Assembly: GCA_033032865.1 (NCBI GenBank)
Contig: JAWHQI010000327.1
Coordinates: 744,001-808,000, forward strand
Source: Dactylorhiza incarnata
Taxonomy: Eukaryota; Streptophyta; Magnoliopsida; Asparagales; Orchidaceae
DNA: 64,000 bases
Reading direction: 5' to 3'
The number at the start of each line of letters is the position of its first letter. Positions within the stretch are counted from its first letter, which is position 1. The notes under the pieces were generated by a model that saw nothing but the letters and a program-made list of their open reading frames with translations, did no database searches and had not been told where the DNA came from. Of this stretch, positions 33,201-39,910 are shown piece by piece. Position numbers and translations under genes: made by a program.

Positions 33201-34910
33201 TTGGAGTTGATCAAATTGGGTCATCATTTCTTGTTTAAGACTGGTAAACTGATCGCCTGCTTGTTCGCGTGTCTCCATAATTTGTTGAACCAAAAAGTTT
33301 TCTTTTGTCAGTAGTTCAACGTTGATATTCTTGTGGAGATCTTCTAACTGGGTATTGCGTGGCAGCTGTTCTTCATGGATTGCGTTCTTGAGATCAAAAA
33401 GTTGATTGGTGTTGTCTTTTGATCTTGTGTTGTCAGCCATTGTGGTAGTTCAAGACGAGAGCACCAAAATGTAACAATTCTCTGGTAGTAATTCTAAATA
33501 GCTAATCGAGAAGAAGGCCCGAGGAAGAAGAAGGTCTGGGGTAGAGGAGACGAAACAGGGGTTAAGAGCAGAAAAATGGGAATTTTATTAATATCTTTCA
33601 ATACTTGAACAGTACATTTTTCGTGAATTTAAAGGCTATAGAAACGTTGCACAATAACCGGCATACAGTTGTTAGAAACAATACAAAATAACATTTAAAT
33701 CTTGTAATTATAATATAATGAAGTTTGGATTGATCATCGCCATTGATGTGTCTTGGAACTTGAGATTTCTGTAAGTTGTCCGCCGTTTAATCTGTTCTTA
33801 GAATGGTTGATTGCTTTATGTGTTGTAAATATTTTGGCCGTTGGATCTCTGCTGAATTTGTAAGCCGTTGGATAGGGTGTACTGTTGTATGTGGTGTTAT
33901 ATCCTCAATCGTTGGATCACTTGATATCAATCCTAACCATTGTAATTGCTTGCAATAGAGTTGAAAATAAAATCTAAAATGTATACAGTAGGAAAGAAGA
34001 GAGAGCAAGGATATGAGAGGATGGAAATATAGAAGTCAAACTAGTATGATAAATCATTAACAGGATACTATTTCAACTGGGGTCTATCATGACAAAAAAC
34101 CTGGACTTAGATGACCAAACTAATAAAACACGACGAATTACTCGAACAAAGAACAGAGTTTCCAAATGTTTTCGTATGTATCTATTAACAAAGATAATAT
34201 ATGCACGCACAAATGAGAAATAATGAAAATATTGTGATACATAAGAAAAATGTCAAAAGTAACAAACTTGTTTGCAAATTCAAGTCATTGTTAAATCAGA
34301 TCTAAAACTAGATGCAGTAGCTACTATAACCGACTTGAGGGGGGTTAAGCCCATATCATATAGTCAAAAAAGCCAAAAATATACAATAACAATTTTCAAA
34401 TCCTCACAAAATCTCGAGAGTAATATTGGGGGTTTCATGTAGAGTTAATCTCTGTTGTATTTCTCTCAATATTCTAACTCAGCATGACAAAACATAGAGA
34501 AAGGCAAGTATAATTATAGCAACAAAAGGGAACTCTCTGCAGTCATTCTGAGCACTTGTTGAAGAAAGATCAGTCTGAGGAATTGGAGGGGAAACAATCG
34601 AAGTTCATTCGATATGTGGGTGTGTATACTAAGGTACCGCATCAGAGTTTTCATCTCCTCTAGCGAGATGCGAGAGTGAATTGCGGCCTATGGAAGTGTA
34701 GTTGATGCATATTGTGAAACGACCTCCATCTAACGTACTCATGGAAGTTATGGTGCCGAAAAAGATGAGAAATCGGTGGGCTCATGGAAGAAATTTGCAT
34801 GCTCGGGTAACTACATAGAGAGATGAGAAATCGGAGGGTTAATGGAAAATATATGCAAGGAAGAGAGAGGCCAACCCCATGTCCATATCGTTGTAGTCAT
34901 CGTCCGCCAT
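18168..34910 (-). CDS. NRPB6: RPB6 / RPABC2, shared subunit of nuclear RNA polymerases (six exons, gene span)
   Basis: Six exons join to 429 nt, that is 142 residues plus stop, matching the usual length of plant RPB6 (about 144). RPB6 is the eukaryotic omega homologue. It sits at the foot of the clamp and is shared by Pol I, II and III (and Pol IV/V in plants), where it helps assembly. The protein has an acidic N-terminal tail (about residues 1-55), then the omega-like core: [53 protein letters not shown] and [11 protein letters not shown]. All five introns obey GT..AG with consistent phases. Introns 1 (10.2 kb) and 4 (5.8 kb) are swollen by retroelements; introns 2, 3 and 5 are short. There are no stops or frameshifts. 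A function-retaining gene is the best reading. Confidence 0.96.
18372..18439 (-). CDS. NRPB6: RPB6 coding exon 5
   Basis: This 68-nt exon lies between acceptor TCTGCCTCTAG and donor GTGAATGTC. It reads [20 protein letters not shown] then DG and two bases of a serine codon. It is the most conserved block of the family. Confidence 0.97.
18440..20737 (-). other. RPB6 intron 4, distal part without recognised element
   Basis: Two related segments lie about 316 bp apart (from about 19203 and 19519), sharing GAGAATCGTNAAAGTTG ... GCTACNNNNCGACTCG. This suggests an old tandem duplication of unknown origin. The C-rich block at 19690-19990 has no recognisable product. Nothing here resembles an exon of RPB6. 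Confidence 0.6.
20738..20870. repeat. 25-bp tandem repeat, five copies and a partial
   Basis: The unit AAGCTCCGCCGCTAGTCAAT + CTTCG starts at 20738, 20763, 20788, 20813 and 20838, with a partial copy at 20863. Only A/G variation at one position (AGTC/AATC) was noticed, so the array is young or homogenised. It lies inside RPB6 intron 4. Confidence 0.95.
21130..22260 (+). mobile_element. Internally deleted gypsy element: gag joined to 3' end and LTR
   Basis: A chromovirus-type gag is followed within about 20 bp by the characteristic 3' phrase CTTGAGGGCAAGCTCTTTTT GCAAGACGGG and then TGTTATGGGCCTTATTG, the likely LTR start (about 21994). Protease, RT and integrase are missing, so the element is a deletion derivative. 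The LTR carries a promoter-like CTATTTAAAGG at about 22161. Its right end is not sharply defined. Confidence 0.7.
21200..21931 (+). pseudogene. Chromovirus-type gag with CCHC knuckle (broken)
   Basis: Blocks in order are [24 protein letters not shown] sequence (about 21197-21262), [20 protein letters not shown] (about 21327-21380), [16 protein letters not shown] (about 21461-21510) and [21 protein letters not shown] 66-bp tandem duplication follows (21646-21711 and 21712-21777), covering CTCCAACTGGAAAAGGAGG and CCCACCGACACAGGCA. The zinc knuckle [20 protein letters not shown] lies near 21836-21895. Stops and frameshifts break the ORF. Gag would coat element RNA. Confidence 0.82.
22265..23405 (-). 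pseudogene. Minus-strand gypsy gag fragment
   Basis: On the minus strand a gag N-terminus with a coiled-coil-like stretch ([20 protein letters not shown], about 23205-23145) is followed by a spacer. Then come [20 protein letters not shown] (about 22625-22565), [20 protein letters not shown] (about 22540-22475), [15 protein letters not shown] and [20 protein letters not shown] (to about 22300). This is a retrotransposon gag domain. Stops break the frame, and a 28-bp tandem duplication (AATCTAGTGGGTAATTATGG...) lies at about 22865-22920. It ends abruptly near 22265 against the plus-strand element's LTR region. Confidence 0.78.
23406..23780 (-). mobile_element. 5' LTR of the minus-strand gypsy fragment
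   Basis: On the plus strand it runs TGTAACGGGTTGCC ... GGTGTAGCGCAACA, with TGTTGCG/TGTAACG-like inverted ends, 375 bp. Just inside it (minus strand) is ATGGCGCTCTCGTTGAGAG, the position of a primer-binding site. This is very similar to TTTTGGTGCTCTCGTCTTG beside the chromovirus LTR at 33470, so the two elements are relatives. Confidence 0.75.
23781..24257 (-). other. RPB6 intron 4, proximal part
   Basis: AT-rich intron sequence next to exon 4 with no recognised element. Confidence 0.7.
24258..24309 (-). CDS. NRPB6: RPB6 coding exon 4
   Basis: This 52-nt exon lies between acceptor CTTTTCCAACAG and donor GTATTGTTTG. It completes the serine and reads [17 protein letters not shown], the conserved central strand region of RPB6. 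It ends in phase 0, before the 5.8-kb intron 4. Confidence 0.96.
24393..24562 (-). CDS. NRPB6: RPB6 coding exon 3
   Basis: This 170-nt exon lies after acceptor GTATATGTAG and before donor GTTTTTTATT. It encodes the acidic linker [19 protein letters not shown] and then the start of the core, [19 protein letters not shown] and TRALQI, leaving two bases of a serine codon. Confidence 0.97.
24639..24672 (-). CDS. NRPB6: RPB6 coding exon 2
   Basis: This 34-nt exon lies between acceptor TTTTGCCTGCAG and donor GTATATGTT. It completes the glycine and reads [11 protein letters not shown], a hallmark of plant RPB6 N-termini. It ends in phase 0. Confidence 0.95.
24853..25648 (-). repeat. 3' LTR of the chromovirus with a 335-bp internal tandem duplication
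   Basis: The segment 24853-25187 (TGTAACAATTCTCTGGTAGT ... GATTGCTTTATG) is repeated almost exactly from 25188. The second copy then runs on to the LTR end near 25648 (GCTTGCAATA). The other LTR at 33470 has a single copy. The minus-strand purine tract before this LTR reads CTTTTAAAAGGGGACAG (about 25653-25669). Confidence 0.85.
25844..26113 (-). pseudogene. Chromodomain at the integrase C-terminus
   Basis: The frame contains [20 protein letters not shown], the aromatic-rich core of a retroelement chromodomain (typically xVxW...ATWE). Such domains bind methylated histone tails and guide integration to heterochromatin. Frameshifts separate it from integrase. Confidence 0.85.
26179..26962 (-). 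pseudogene. Chromovirus integrase core end and C-terminal module
   Basis: At about 26875-26651 the minus strand reads [40 protein letters not shown] and EVF, the end of the catalytic core with the Glu in TERVNRCLE. Then about 26469-26290 gives [35 protein letters not shown] and [15 protein letters not shown], the GPY-type module that precedes the chromodomain. Stops lie between them. The N-terminal part of integrase is separated by the foldback insertion. Confidence 0.85.
26963..27362. mobile_element. 400-bp foldback element with 189-bp arms, TSD TATCA
   Basis: The left arm (26963-27151) and right arm (27174-27362) are equal in length and differ at about five positions (about 97% identical by eye). 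The spacer is 22 bp. It starts TGATGCAGGACGTCGG and ends CCGACGTCCTGCATCA. TATCA lies directly on both sides (26958-26962 and 27363-27367). The TG..CA ends and a 5-bp duplication look like a retroviral-type integration, whereas the structure is that of a palindrome. Classification is open. Confidence 0.92.
27363..27698 (-). other. Chromovirus integrase N-terminal region, decayed
   Basis: This piece lies between two nested insertions and should hold the HHCC and first catalytic Asp part. Minus-strand reading gives fragments such as [20 protein letters not shown], but no clean motif. Confidence 0.5.
27699..29536 (+). mobile_element. Non-autonomous copia-type element with 162-bp LTRs, TSD GTAAT
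   Basis: LTRs at 27699-27860 and 29376-29536 start TGTTGAAGATA and end CAACA or CAGCA. GTAAT flanks both sides (27694-27698 and 29537-29541). The primer-binding site TGGTATTAGAGC (27861-27872) matches the initiator-Met tRNA site of copia elements, and a purine tract CTTGAGGGGGAG precedes the right LTR. The interior has no protein domain; it is built from tandem duplications of about 117 bp (27905-28140), about 205 bp (28441-28850) and about 125 bp (28890-29120). LTR size is in the TRIM range, though total length is larger. Confidence 0.9.
29542..30021 (-). pseudogene. Chromovirus RNase H C-terminal part and linker
   Basis: The minus strand reads [40 protein letters not shown] and [23 protein letters not shown], with the conserved TDHQSL motif and the Glu replaced in the REM(Y) segment. 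This is the RNase H of a gypsy element. Confidence 0.85.
30022..31000 (-). pseudogene. Chromovirus reverse transcriptase (broken)
   Basis: Minus-strand blocks in several frames: [16 protein letters not shown] and [15 protein letters not shown] (about 30935-30840), [27 protein letters not shown] (about 30680-30630), FDDILIFS (about 30580-30555), and after a repeat expansion [19 protein letters not shown] (about 30385-30320), [15 protein letters not shown] (about 30260-30215). The order is that of gypsy RT. The active site begins Phe-Asp-Asp. Multiple stops and the expansion at 30417-30540 disrupt it. Confidence 0.85.
30417..30540. repeat. 31-bp tandem repeat, four copies, inside the RT domain
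   Basis: TGTTTGAAAGGTTGTTTGTA + AATGAAAATAG is repeated four times with a few substitutions. Period 31 is not a multiple of three, so it also shifts the frame. Confidence 0.93.
30974..31262 (-). pseudogene. Chromovirus protease-RT connection
   Basis: Frame on the minus strand with [24 protein letters not shown] and [13 protein letters not shown], the region preceding RT in chromoviruses (xLPPxRxxDHxI). It abuts the hAT insertion. Confidence 0.8.
31263..31866 (-). mobile_element. 604-bp hAT derivative, TSD GTGATGAT
   Basis: The ends are CTATTGTTGCACCGACAC and GTGTCGGTGCAACATAG, inverted repeats that differ by one inserted T. GTGATGAT lies on both sides (31255-31262 and 31867-31874), the 8-bp duplication expected of hAT transposons. 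Subterminal CGACAC/GTGTCG runs lie inside both ends. It retains part of a transposase (next entry) and so is a deletion derivative. Confidence 0.93.
31361..31523 (-). pseudogene. hAT transposase C-terminal dimerisation fragment
   Basis: The minus strand reads [20 protein letters not shown] then [20 protein letters not shown]. This is the conserved hAT C-terminal dimerisation region (WW...HG...L...A...L...PxSSxxxER.WS). The active-site part of the transposase is absent. Confidence 0.88.
31875..32392 (-). pseudogene. Chromovirus aspartic protease
   Basis: The minus strand reads [20 protein letters not shown], then [20 protein letters not shown] (about 32240-32180) with the Asp of the active site followed by Gly-Val-Ser-Thr rather than the usual Gly-Gly/Ser-Ser-Thr-His. 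[20 protein letters not shown] (about 32020-31960) is the end strand of the fold. The hAT element interrupts it on its C-terminal side. Confidence 0.85.
32393..33440 (-). pseudogene. Chromovirus gag (broken)
   Basis: It starts at [20 protein letters not shown] (33440) with a helical N-terminus. It then degrades through 33087 and resumes with [20 protein letters not shown] (32709-). The zinc knuckle [15 protein letters not shown] lies near 32452-32408. The purine-rich primer-binding side just upstream reads TTTTGGTGCTCTCGTCTTG (minus strand, about 33468-33450). Gag forms the particle; frameshifts and stops inactivate it. Confidence 0.85.
33470..33957 (-). repeat. 5' LTR of the chromovirus
   Basis: On the plus strand it runs from TGTAACAATTCTCTGGTAGT to GCTTGCAATA, about 488 bp. 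Immediately outside is the target duplication GAGTT (33958-33962). The minus-strand terminus reads TATTGC rather than TG, so either this end is mutated or the edge is a few bases off. Confidence 0.85.
33963..34875 (-). other. RPB6 intron 1, exon-1-proximal part
   Basis: AT-rich intron sequence with no recognised transposon or exon. It includes GAGATGAGAAATCGG(A/T)GGG(T/C)T twice (about 34765 and 34821), a small local duplication. Confidence 0.65.
34876..34910 (-). CDS. NRPB6: RPB6 coding exon 1
   Basis: This 35-nt coding exon reads [11 protein letters not shown] plus two bases of a glycine codon, followed by donor GTTGGC. ATG is at 34908-34910 in a weak but usable context (AGTAAGATGGCG). The acidic start matches the conserved RPB6 N-terminus. 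It is separated from exon 2 by 10.2 kb, most of it a chromovirus. Confidence 0.92.
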
Positions 34911-35030
34911 CTTACTACCAGCTTCTTCTTTCCTTGGAACTTCCCGCGCCCGCTCACCGTCGCCGTTCTTCCAGTCGATCCCTGCCGTGCGTGAAACCTA
35001 ATTTGTGAGTGAATGTAAATACAGAGGCTT
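34911..35030 (-). promoter_or_regulatory. NRPB6: RPB6 5' leader / proximal promoter region
   Basis: Upstream of the start codon on the minus strand is a purine-rich leader (AAGGAAAGAAGAAGCTGGTA) preceded by a GC-richer segment. I see no convincing TATA box, as expected for a housekeeping gene. The boundary of UTR and promoter cannot be set from sequence alone. Confidence 0.5.
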
Positions 35031-36040
35031 CATTTGGTTCCGCGTTTACACGCGCCGTTTTGAGGAAACGCGGACGCAGGGCGGCAAAACAAATGGAACG
35101 ACGTTTGCGTTTGCCGCATTTCGCCCCGCAGCAAGGAGCAAACCCGCCGCCGCCGCTCCGTTTCGACCCCTGCCTCCGCGCCTCCGTTTCGAGTACCGCG
35201 TTTGCGTCTTCCTTTCCGCCCGCCACCGCTGCGCCAAATAAATAAGGTGTTGTTATTCGCAGATCGCATGTCTATAGAATAGGCTAAATTGTTTGGTACG
35301 TATACGCATATAGCGGAGGTGCGCGTGCATTTGCGATCGTAGGATTGCGCGATCCGACGGTCGGATGTGCTCCGTATTTCTGGTAATTTCTGGTAATTTC
35401 TGGTTAATACAGCAGTATTAAAGCAGTATTAGATCTGGACCGTTGATGGGCGAGATCCTACGGTCGCGCACCAAAATCCGCTATATACGTAAACGTACTA
35501 GATTATTGCGCGATCCGACGGTCGGGTGTGTTCGTTTGGCGAGAATTGATACAACGGAATTGAAATTGGATTTTTTAAATTCAATTTTATTGTTCGTTTC
35601 GTTGGTATTGGTTTTTACTCAAAACTGTAGGTTTTAAGACTTAAGAAAAACGCATATCCCCAAAATCGATCTCTTTTTCTCGATTTTGCGGAGTGCTCAA
35701 CAGAACTGTTCGTAGCTTGCGAATCGTGAAAGGCGTGTGGCTTCTCCCTTCCTTCTCCGGTGAAAAGGCAGCTCCTCCCTGACGACTTCACCCCCTTCTC
35801 CTCTCCGGCGAAGGTCCAACAACTCTCCATCTTTGTGATCCTATTCTCCCATTTTAAGCTCAGATTAGGCCGAGCATTGCATACGGCGACCTAATCGATC
35901 GAGCATTACATTGCCGCTCCTTCCTCCTCCCCTGCAACGACAGCGAGGATCTTCTTCCTCCAACGTCTACAAGGGCTTCTTCCTCCCATTTGGCCCACCT
36001 TCTGATAAGGTATAATTTTTTTCGTTCCTAGGTATAGTTT
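35031..36040. other. RPB6 upstream region with GC-rich block and MITE-like element
   Basis: 35031-35250 is GC-rich with CGCGTTT-type phrases. 35296-35500 is a small inverted-repeat element, with arms GTACGTATACGCATATAGCG and the reverse complement of CGCTATATACGTAAACGTAC. The phrase ATTGCGCGATCCGACGGTCGG occurs at about 35344 and 35513. 35640-36010 is CT-rich leader-like sequence without a recognisable ORF; it could belong to a neighbouring promoter or a Harbinger-like element. Confidence 0.5.
35296..35500. mobile_element. MITE-like inverted-repeat element upstream of RPB6
   Basis: Terminal inverted repeats of about 22 bp (GTACGTATACGCATATAGCG / CGCTATATACGTAAACGTAC, three mismatches) bracket about 205 bp. 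No clear target duplication was found. Confidence 0.5.
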
Positions 36041-36045
36041 GAGTG

Positions 36046-36212
36046 AATGTTTATATGTATTTGTGTTTGTATATATGAATGTTTATATGTATTTGTGTTT
36101 GTATGTGTGAATATTTGTGTATATGTGTGTTTGTGTGGGTATGTCTGTGTTGTGTGTGAATGTGTGTGTGTGTGTGTTCATATGTTTGTGTGTGTGTGTG
36201 TGTGTGTGTTTA
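36046..36212 (+). repeat. TG-rich microsatellite-like tract
   Basis: Imperfect TGTATTTGTGTTTGTATATG and (TG)n runs extend about 165 bp. Open frames here are repeat artefacts. Confidence 0.9.
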
Positions 36213-36219
36213 TGGTTGG

Positions 36220-36760
36220 GCGTCCATTTGGCCGCCTAACCACCGGCCGGGACCCCTCTTCCCGGCCGCCGGCCTCGCCGAACGCTCCTCCCCTCCCGGG
36301 AGGAGCGTTTTCCCTTCCGTGGAACCCGTAACCGCCCGGGGGCGGTATCGTTATTTGTGTAAAATCCATGATCTGTGTGCTCTAAACGGAGTGTTCCTAT
36401 TCGTCCTTCCGGTAATTATCATGGTAAGTTACCGGGTCGCCCCTCTTGGAGTCTATAAATATACCTTCTTTTCTCTTCTTTTGATTCATTCTCTCCTTCT
36501 CCCTCCTTCCCTCCTAAGTGAAAAAGAGAGAGAAAGCCTCCCTTGGAGATCTCCCTCATCTTCGAAGCCGCCCTTGAAGATCCTTCAAGAAGTTCGAAGA
36601 TCGTTTGAAGTTCTCTCACTTCCTTCAAGTTTTCCCCTGTGCAGGATCGCGCAACGGTCAACGCCACCAAGGAGACGTTAAACTCCGGCCCCCGCCAAGT
36701 GAATGGTAAGGATGCTCGAACGCTCAGAACTCGAAGCTCCAGACTCCCAGTACGTTCAAA
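36220..36760 (+). mobile_element. GC-rich LTR fragment, family shared with 38990-39910
   Basis: A GC-rich U3-like segment is followed by TATA sequence (CTATAAATATACC at about 36452) and the leader CATTCTCTCCTTCTCCCTCC TTCCCTCCTAAGTG (about 36488-36521), then CATCTTCGAAGCCGCCCTTG AAGATCCTTCAAGAA. The same TATA-plus-leader order occurs at 39753-39890. This looks like two partial LTRs of one gypsy family. No internal coding region is attached. Confidence 0.6.
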
Positions 36761-38989
36761 TCCAGGCCCCAAAACGCAACGCTCCCCACATCGGAAGAAA
36801 ATATTTAGCTCCGTGAACGGCGGCCTGTCACCCTCCGGACACTTCTCTCCCCCCTATTGTAATGAGGCGCGGTCTATCGCCCTCGATTTCTCAAACAAGC
36901 CCTGTAAAGAGCCATCAAATAGTGAAGTTCGGTCGGCACCGTCCTGGCCACGTAGTTTTTCATCCCTTTCCGGGGTTTTCCACGCTAAAATGATCCTTTT
37001 GCCAGCCGTCTCGTTTCTCTGTAACTGTTTGCGCGCTCGTCCACTCCCGGGCTAAGACGGTCGATTTTAGACCGGTTCAAGGAGCCTCGAGTAGACCGCA
37101 ACAATACTATTCTAAAAAGATTTATGAGATGATTTTTGTAAGCCATGAATTTAAAAGCCAATGAGTAAATTGTGACCATCCATTTAAGCCTCCTCATATG
37201 ATCCACCATTTGTATTAAATAGGCGCTAACTCACCGCAATTCATTTCCACGCCAACCCTACCTCCTCTCAACCCTCTCCTCCCCGACCTCTGGTAAGCAT
37301 CGGCTTCTCCACTCTGTGTAGTTCCACATCGGCCATGCCGGACTCCAAACGGATTCCCCGCAACAAAGGAATCCCTCTCTGTGCATCCTGCACTCCACGC
37401 TCATCCCGTAAACCGCTCAAGAAAAGCTGACACAAGCCCGATCAAACCCTAAACATCAAACACTCCAGTTTCTTGCTCGCACAAGCCCGATGCCTCTGTC
37501 TCCCTCGCTCGATGTTCCTCTCCTGGACGCTACCTCCTCTGGCTCTCCGGTCTTCTCACTCGCCCCTGTCACATCAGGGAGTCATCACCATTCAGACCAC
37601 GACAGAGGTGCTGTATCGTGCTTCCCTTCCCATCCTCCAAACCACCGTAGAGGAGCACCATCGTCCAAAGAGGACATGTTGCGCAACCTCCGACTGATCT
37701 CTCCCACACCTCCGACGGATCATTTTGTAAGAAACTCCAACCCGATCAAACCTCTAAGATGACATTTCTCATGCCTTACTATGGAAGGAAGAAACCATGC
37801 ACCCACCTTCCGACAACTACAAACTGCTTTAATTGTTTCCTTCTGGTTTACATCAACTGATTATTGTACTAACTTTAATTGATTTTCTTTTTATCCTTTG
37901 AAAATACCTCTCTCTACATATGTATACTTTAATTATTGTCATCAAAAGTATAATCTATCGTAGCTTTCTTTGTTTCTGTAAACTAAAAAAAATCCTTCAA
38001 ACTCACATTTAATTGGAATGCCTACCAGTTATTTGTTTAAATGCATTAATGACGAATGTAAAAAATAATTTGGTTCTTTCATTTTCATATCTTATCGTTT
38101 CTATGCACACTCAATTATGCAGTCCCACCAGGTATGTTGCAATATTTTTTACACCAATTCTTTTAATCTTTAAACCTCTGAAATAATTTTTAAAATAACT
38201 ATCTCTCTCTCACACACTGATTTATACTAGATGATAGCATTAAGATTGTGGTTTGCTTTGTTATTTGGTTGTTTTTACTCTATAATGTTATGAAATATTT
38301 TTCTAACCCGCTTATTTGGATAGTGAAATTCTTATTGAAGTTCCATCTGAAACTTTGTGGACACAATATCAAATTGTCTGCTTATTGTTGGAACTTAGTA
38401 TTTCTAGCCAACTGGATCTAAGTCAGTACATTTATTTATAGTTTAGTTTTATTACAACTGCAATTTTTCCTATTCAGTTGAACACCCGATCTACAATCAT
38501 TTCGTAAAATTCTGATTAAAAACTCCTATATTGTGTTTAATTACTATACACATCTCAATTGCTTTGTTAACTTTGGATCATTGAAACCTTATATGTTTAG
38601 TCAAATTTGTTTATACTAATGAAATGCGCTCGATAGATACTTTGGATCAAATTTGTTTACACCAATGAAATGCGCTGGTAAGTTGGCAGAGCCTTCATTT
38701 TTATTCTTCCTATTATGATGGATGAAGCTTACCATGCCTGTCTTTAATTCCATTTCTTCTATGTAAATGCGTGACTTTTGTATCTGATAGACAAACTTTT
38801 GTATCGTGCATGTCTTTAATTTCATTTCTTCTATGTGAATGCTGAATTGTGATTCTATATAATCTACTTTGTACACAAATGATCTTTTGTGTGCATGGTC
38901 CGTTCCATGGGCTGATGGGACTTTCTTAGGTTTCTCTTTCTCTCATTCATTTTTAGAAAAAAATTCAAATTGTTTCTGAATTTATTATT
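36761..38989. other. Unassigned stretch
   Basis: 36780-37070 has a copia-LTR-like phrase (GGCCACGTAGTTTTTCATCC ... GGGGTTTTCCACGCTAAAAT) but no partner. 37210-37760 is C-rich with short ORFs lacking motifs. 37800-38600 is AT-rich. 38600-38870 contains a duplicated TCAAATTTGTTTA(T/C)A(C)CTAATGAAATGCGCT phrase and two copies of TTTCTTCTATGT(A/G)AATGC. I recognise no gene. Confidence 0.5.
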
Positions 38990-39910
38990 GAATTTGGTGA
39001 TGGAATGAGGGCAGAGGGCGAGTGGGACGCCCCTATCCTCGCGCCGGGGCTCGCGATCCCCGCGACCGACCGACCGACCAGCCCTGGCCATGCGCCGATG
39101 GCGCGCGGCAGCGGAGTCTCGCGGCCGGCCACCCCGTCGGTCGGCCTTGGTCGGGTGGCCGCAAGGGGCCTTGCGGCCAGCCAAGGCCGCGCACACGCAG
39201 CACCCGACCAAGGTCGTAAGGCTGGACTCCCGGTCGGCCGAGGCGCGGCCGTGGACAGAGGGTCGGCCTTCCGACCGGCCTTAGCCGCGCGGCCGCCGGC
39301 GGCCGCCGGCCGCGCCGATCCGGCCGATCCGTTCGTCGACCGGATTCGGCCGCGCGGCCGCAAGGCCGCTAAGGCCTTACGACCGCTCGAGGCTGGCCGC
39401 CGTCCCGGCCGGCCGCCCCTCCGGCCAGCCGCCCCCCTTCACCAGCCGGTCGTCTCCCCTCGCCGTCCGGTCTCCTCGTCGGCCAAAGTTCGCCACTGGC
39501 CGGGCGCTCCGCCGTGGCCATGCGATCGCTCCGCGATCTCTCCACCCTCCGACTGGCGAGTAACCACCCGCGTAACCGCCGACGTAACCACCAGCAGTGG
39601 ACGGGTGCGGATATCCGAAATAACCTTGGTTTGCATATAAAGAAACATTTAATTAATACGCGCCATATTTCCTATGAAATCGGTTTGCGTTTAGTGATTA
39701 TGGTGGTTATGGCCTGCGATTATCCGCATAACCACCATAACCACTCCTGGGGCCTATAAATAGACCCCAGGCTCCTCTTCATTTCTCATTCTCTCCTTCT
39801 CCCTCCTTCCCTCCTAAGTGCAAAATAGAGAGCCACCCTTGGAGATCTCTCTCATCTTCGAAGCCGCCCTTGAAGATCCTTCAAGAACTTCAAAGATCGC
39901 TTAGAGGTTT
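38990..39910 (+). mobile_element. GC-rich gypsy-type LTR fragment
   Basis: A strongly GC-rich block rich in GGCCGGCC/CGGCCG (39000-39540) precedes GGCCTATAAATAGACCCC (39751-39768) and a pyrimidine-rich leader that matches 36488-36600. It is cut at 39910 by the copia LTR. Long ORFs in it reflect GC content only. Confidence 0.6.

Larger units (their letters stand above)
24853..33957 (-). mobile_element. Complete chromovirus (Ty3/gypsy) in RPB6 intron 1
   Basis: The element is flanked by the 5-bp target duplication GAGTT (24848-24852 and 33958-33962) and bounded by matching LTRs (24853-25648 and 33470-33957). Reading the minus strand, it has a primer-binding site, gag with CCHC knuckle, protease, RT, RNase H, integrase and a C-terminal chromodomain, so it is a chromovirus; short LTRs hint at a Reina- or Tekay-like group. 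Many stops make it defective. It carries three nested insertions (26963-27362, 27699-29536 and 31263-31866). It lies in the same orientation as RPB6, so its LTR signals face the transcript. Confidence 0.92.

Noticed and set aside
36047..36331. ORF rich in Val/Cys over the TG tract
   Set aside because: It is a translation of (TG)n and related simple sequence.
37473..37762. A host gene in the C-rich block
   Set aside because: Overlapping short frames have no recognisable domain, no clear splice structure and no similarity I can name.
39005..39640. Long overlapping ORFs in several frames in a GC-rich block
   Set aside because: High GC content removes stop codons in many frames; the composition is dominated by GGCC runs and no motif is present.
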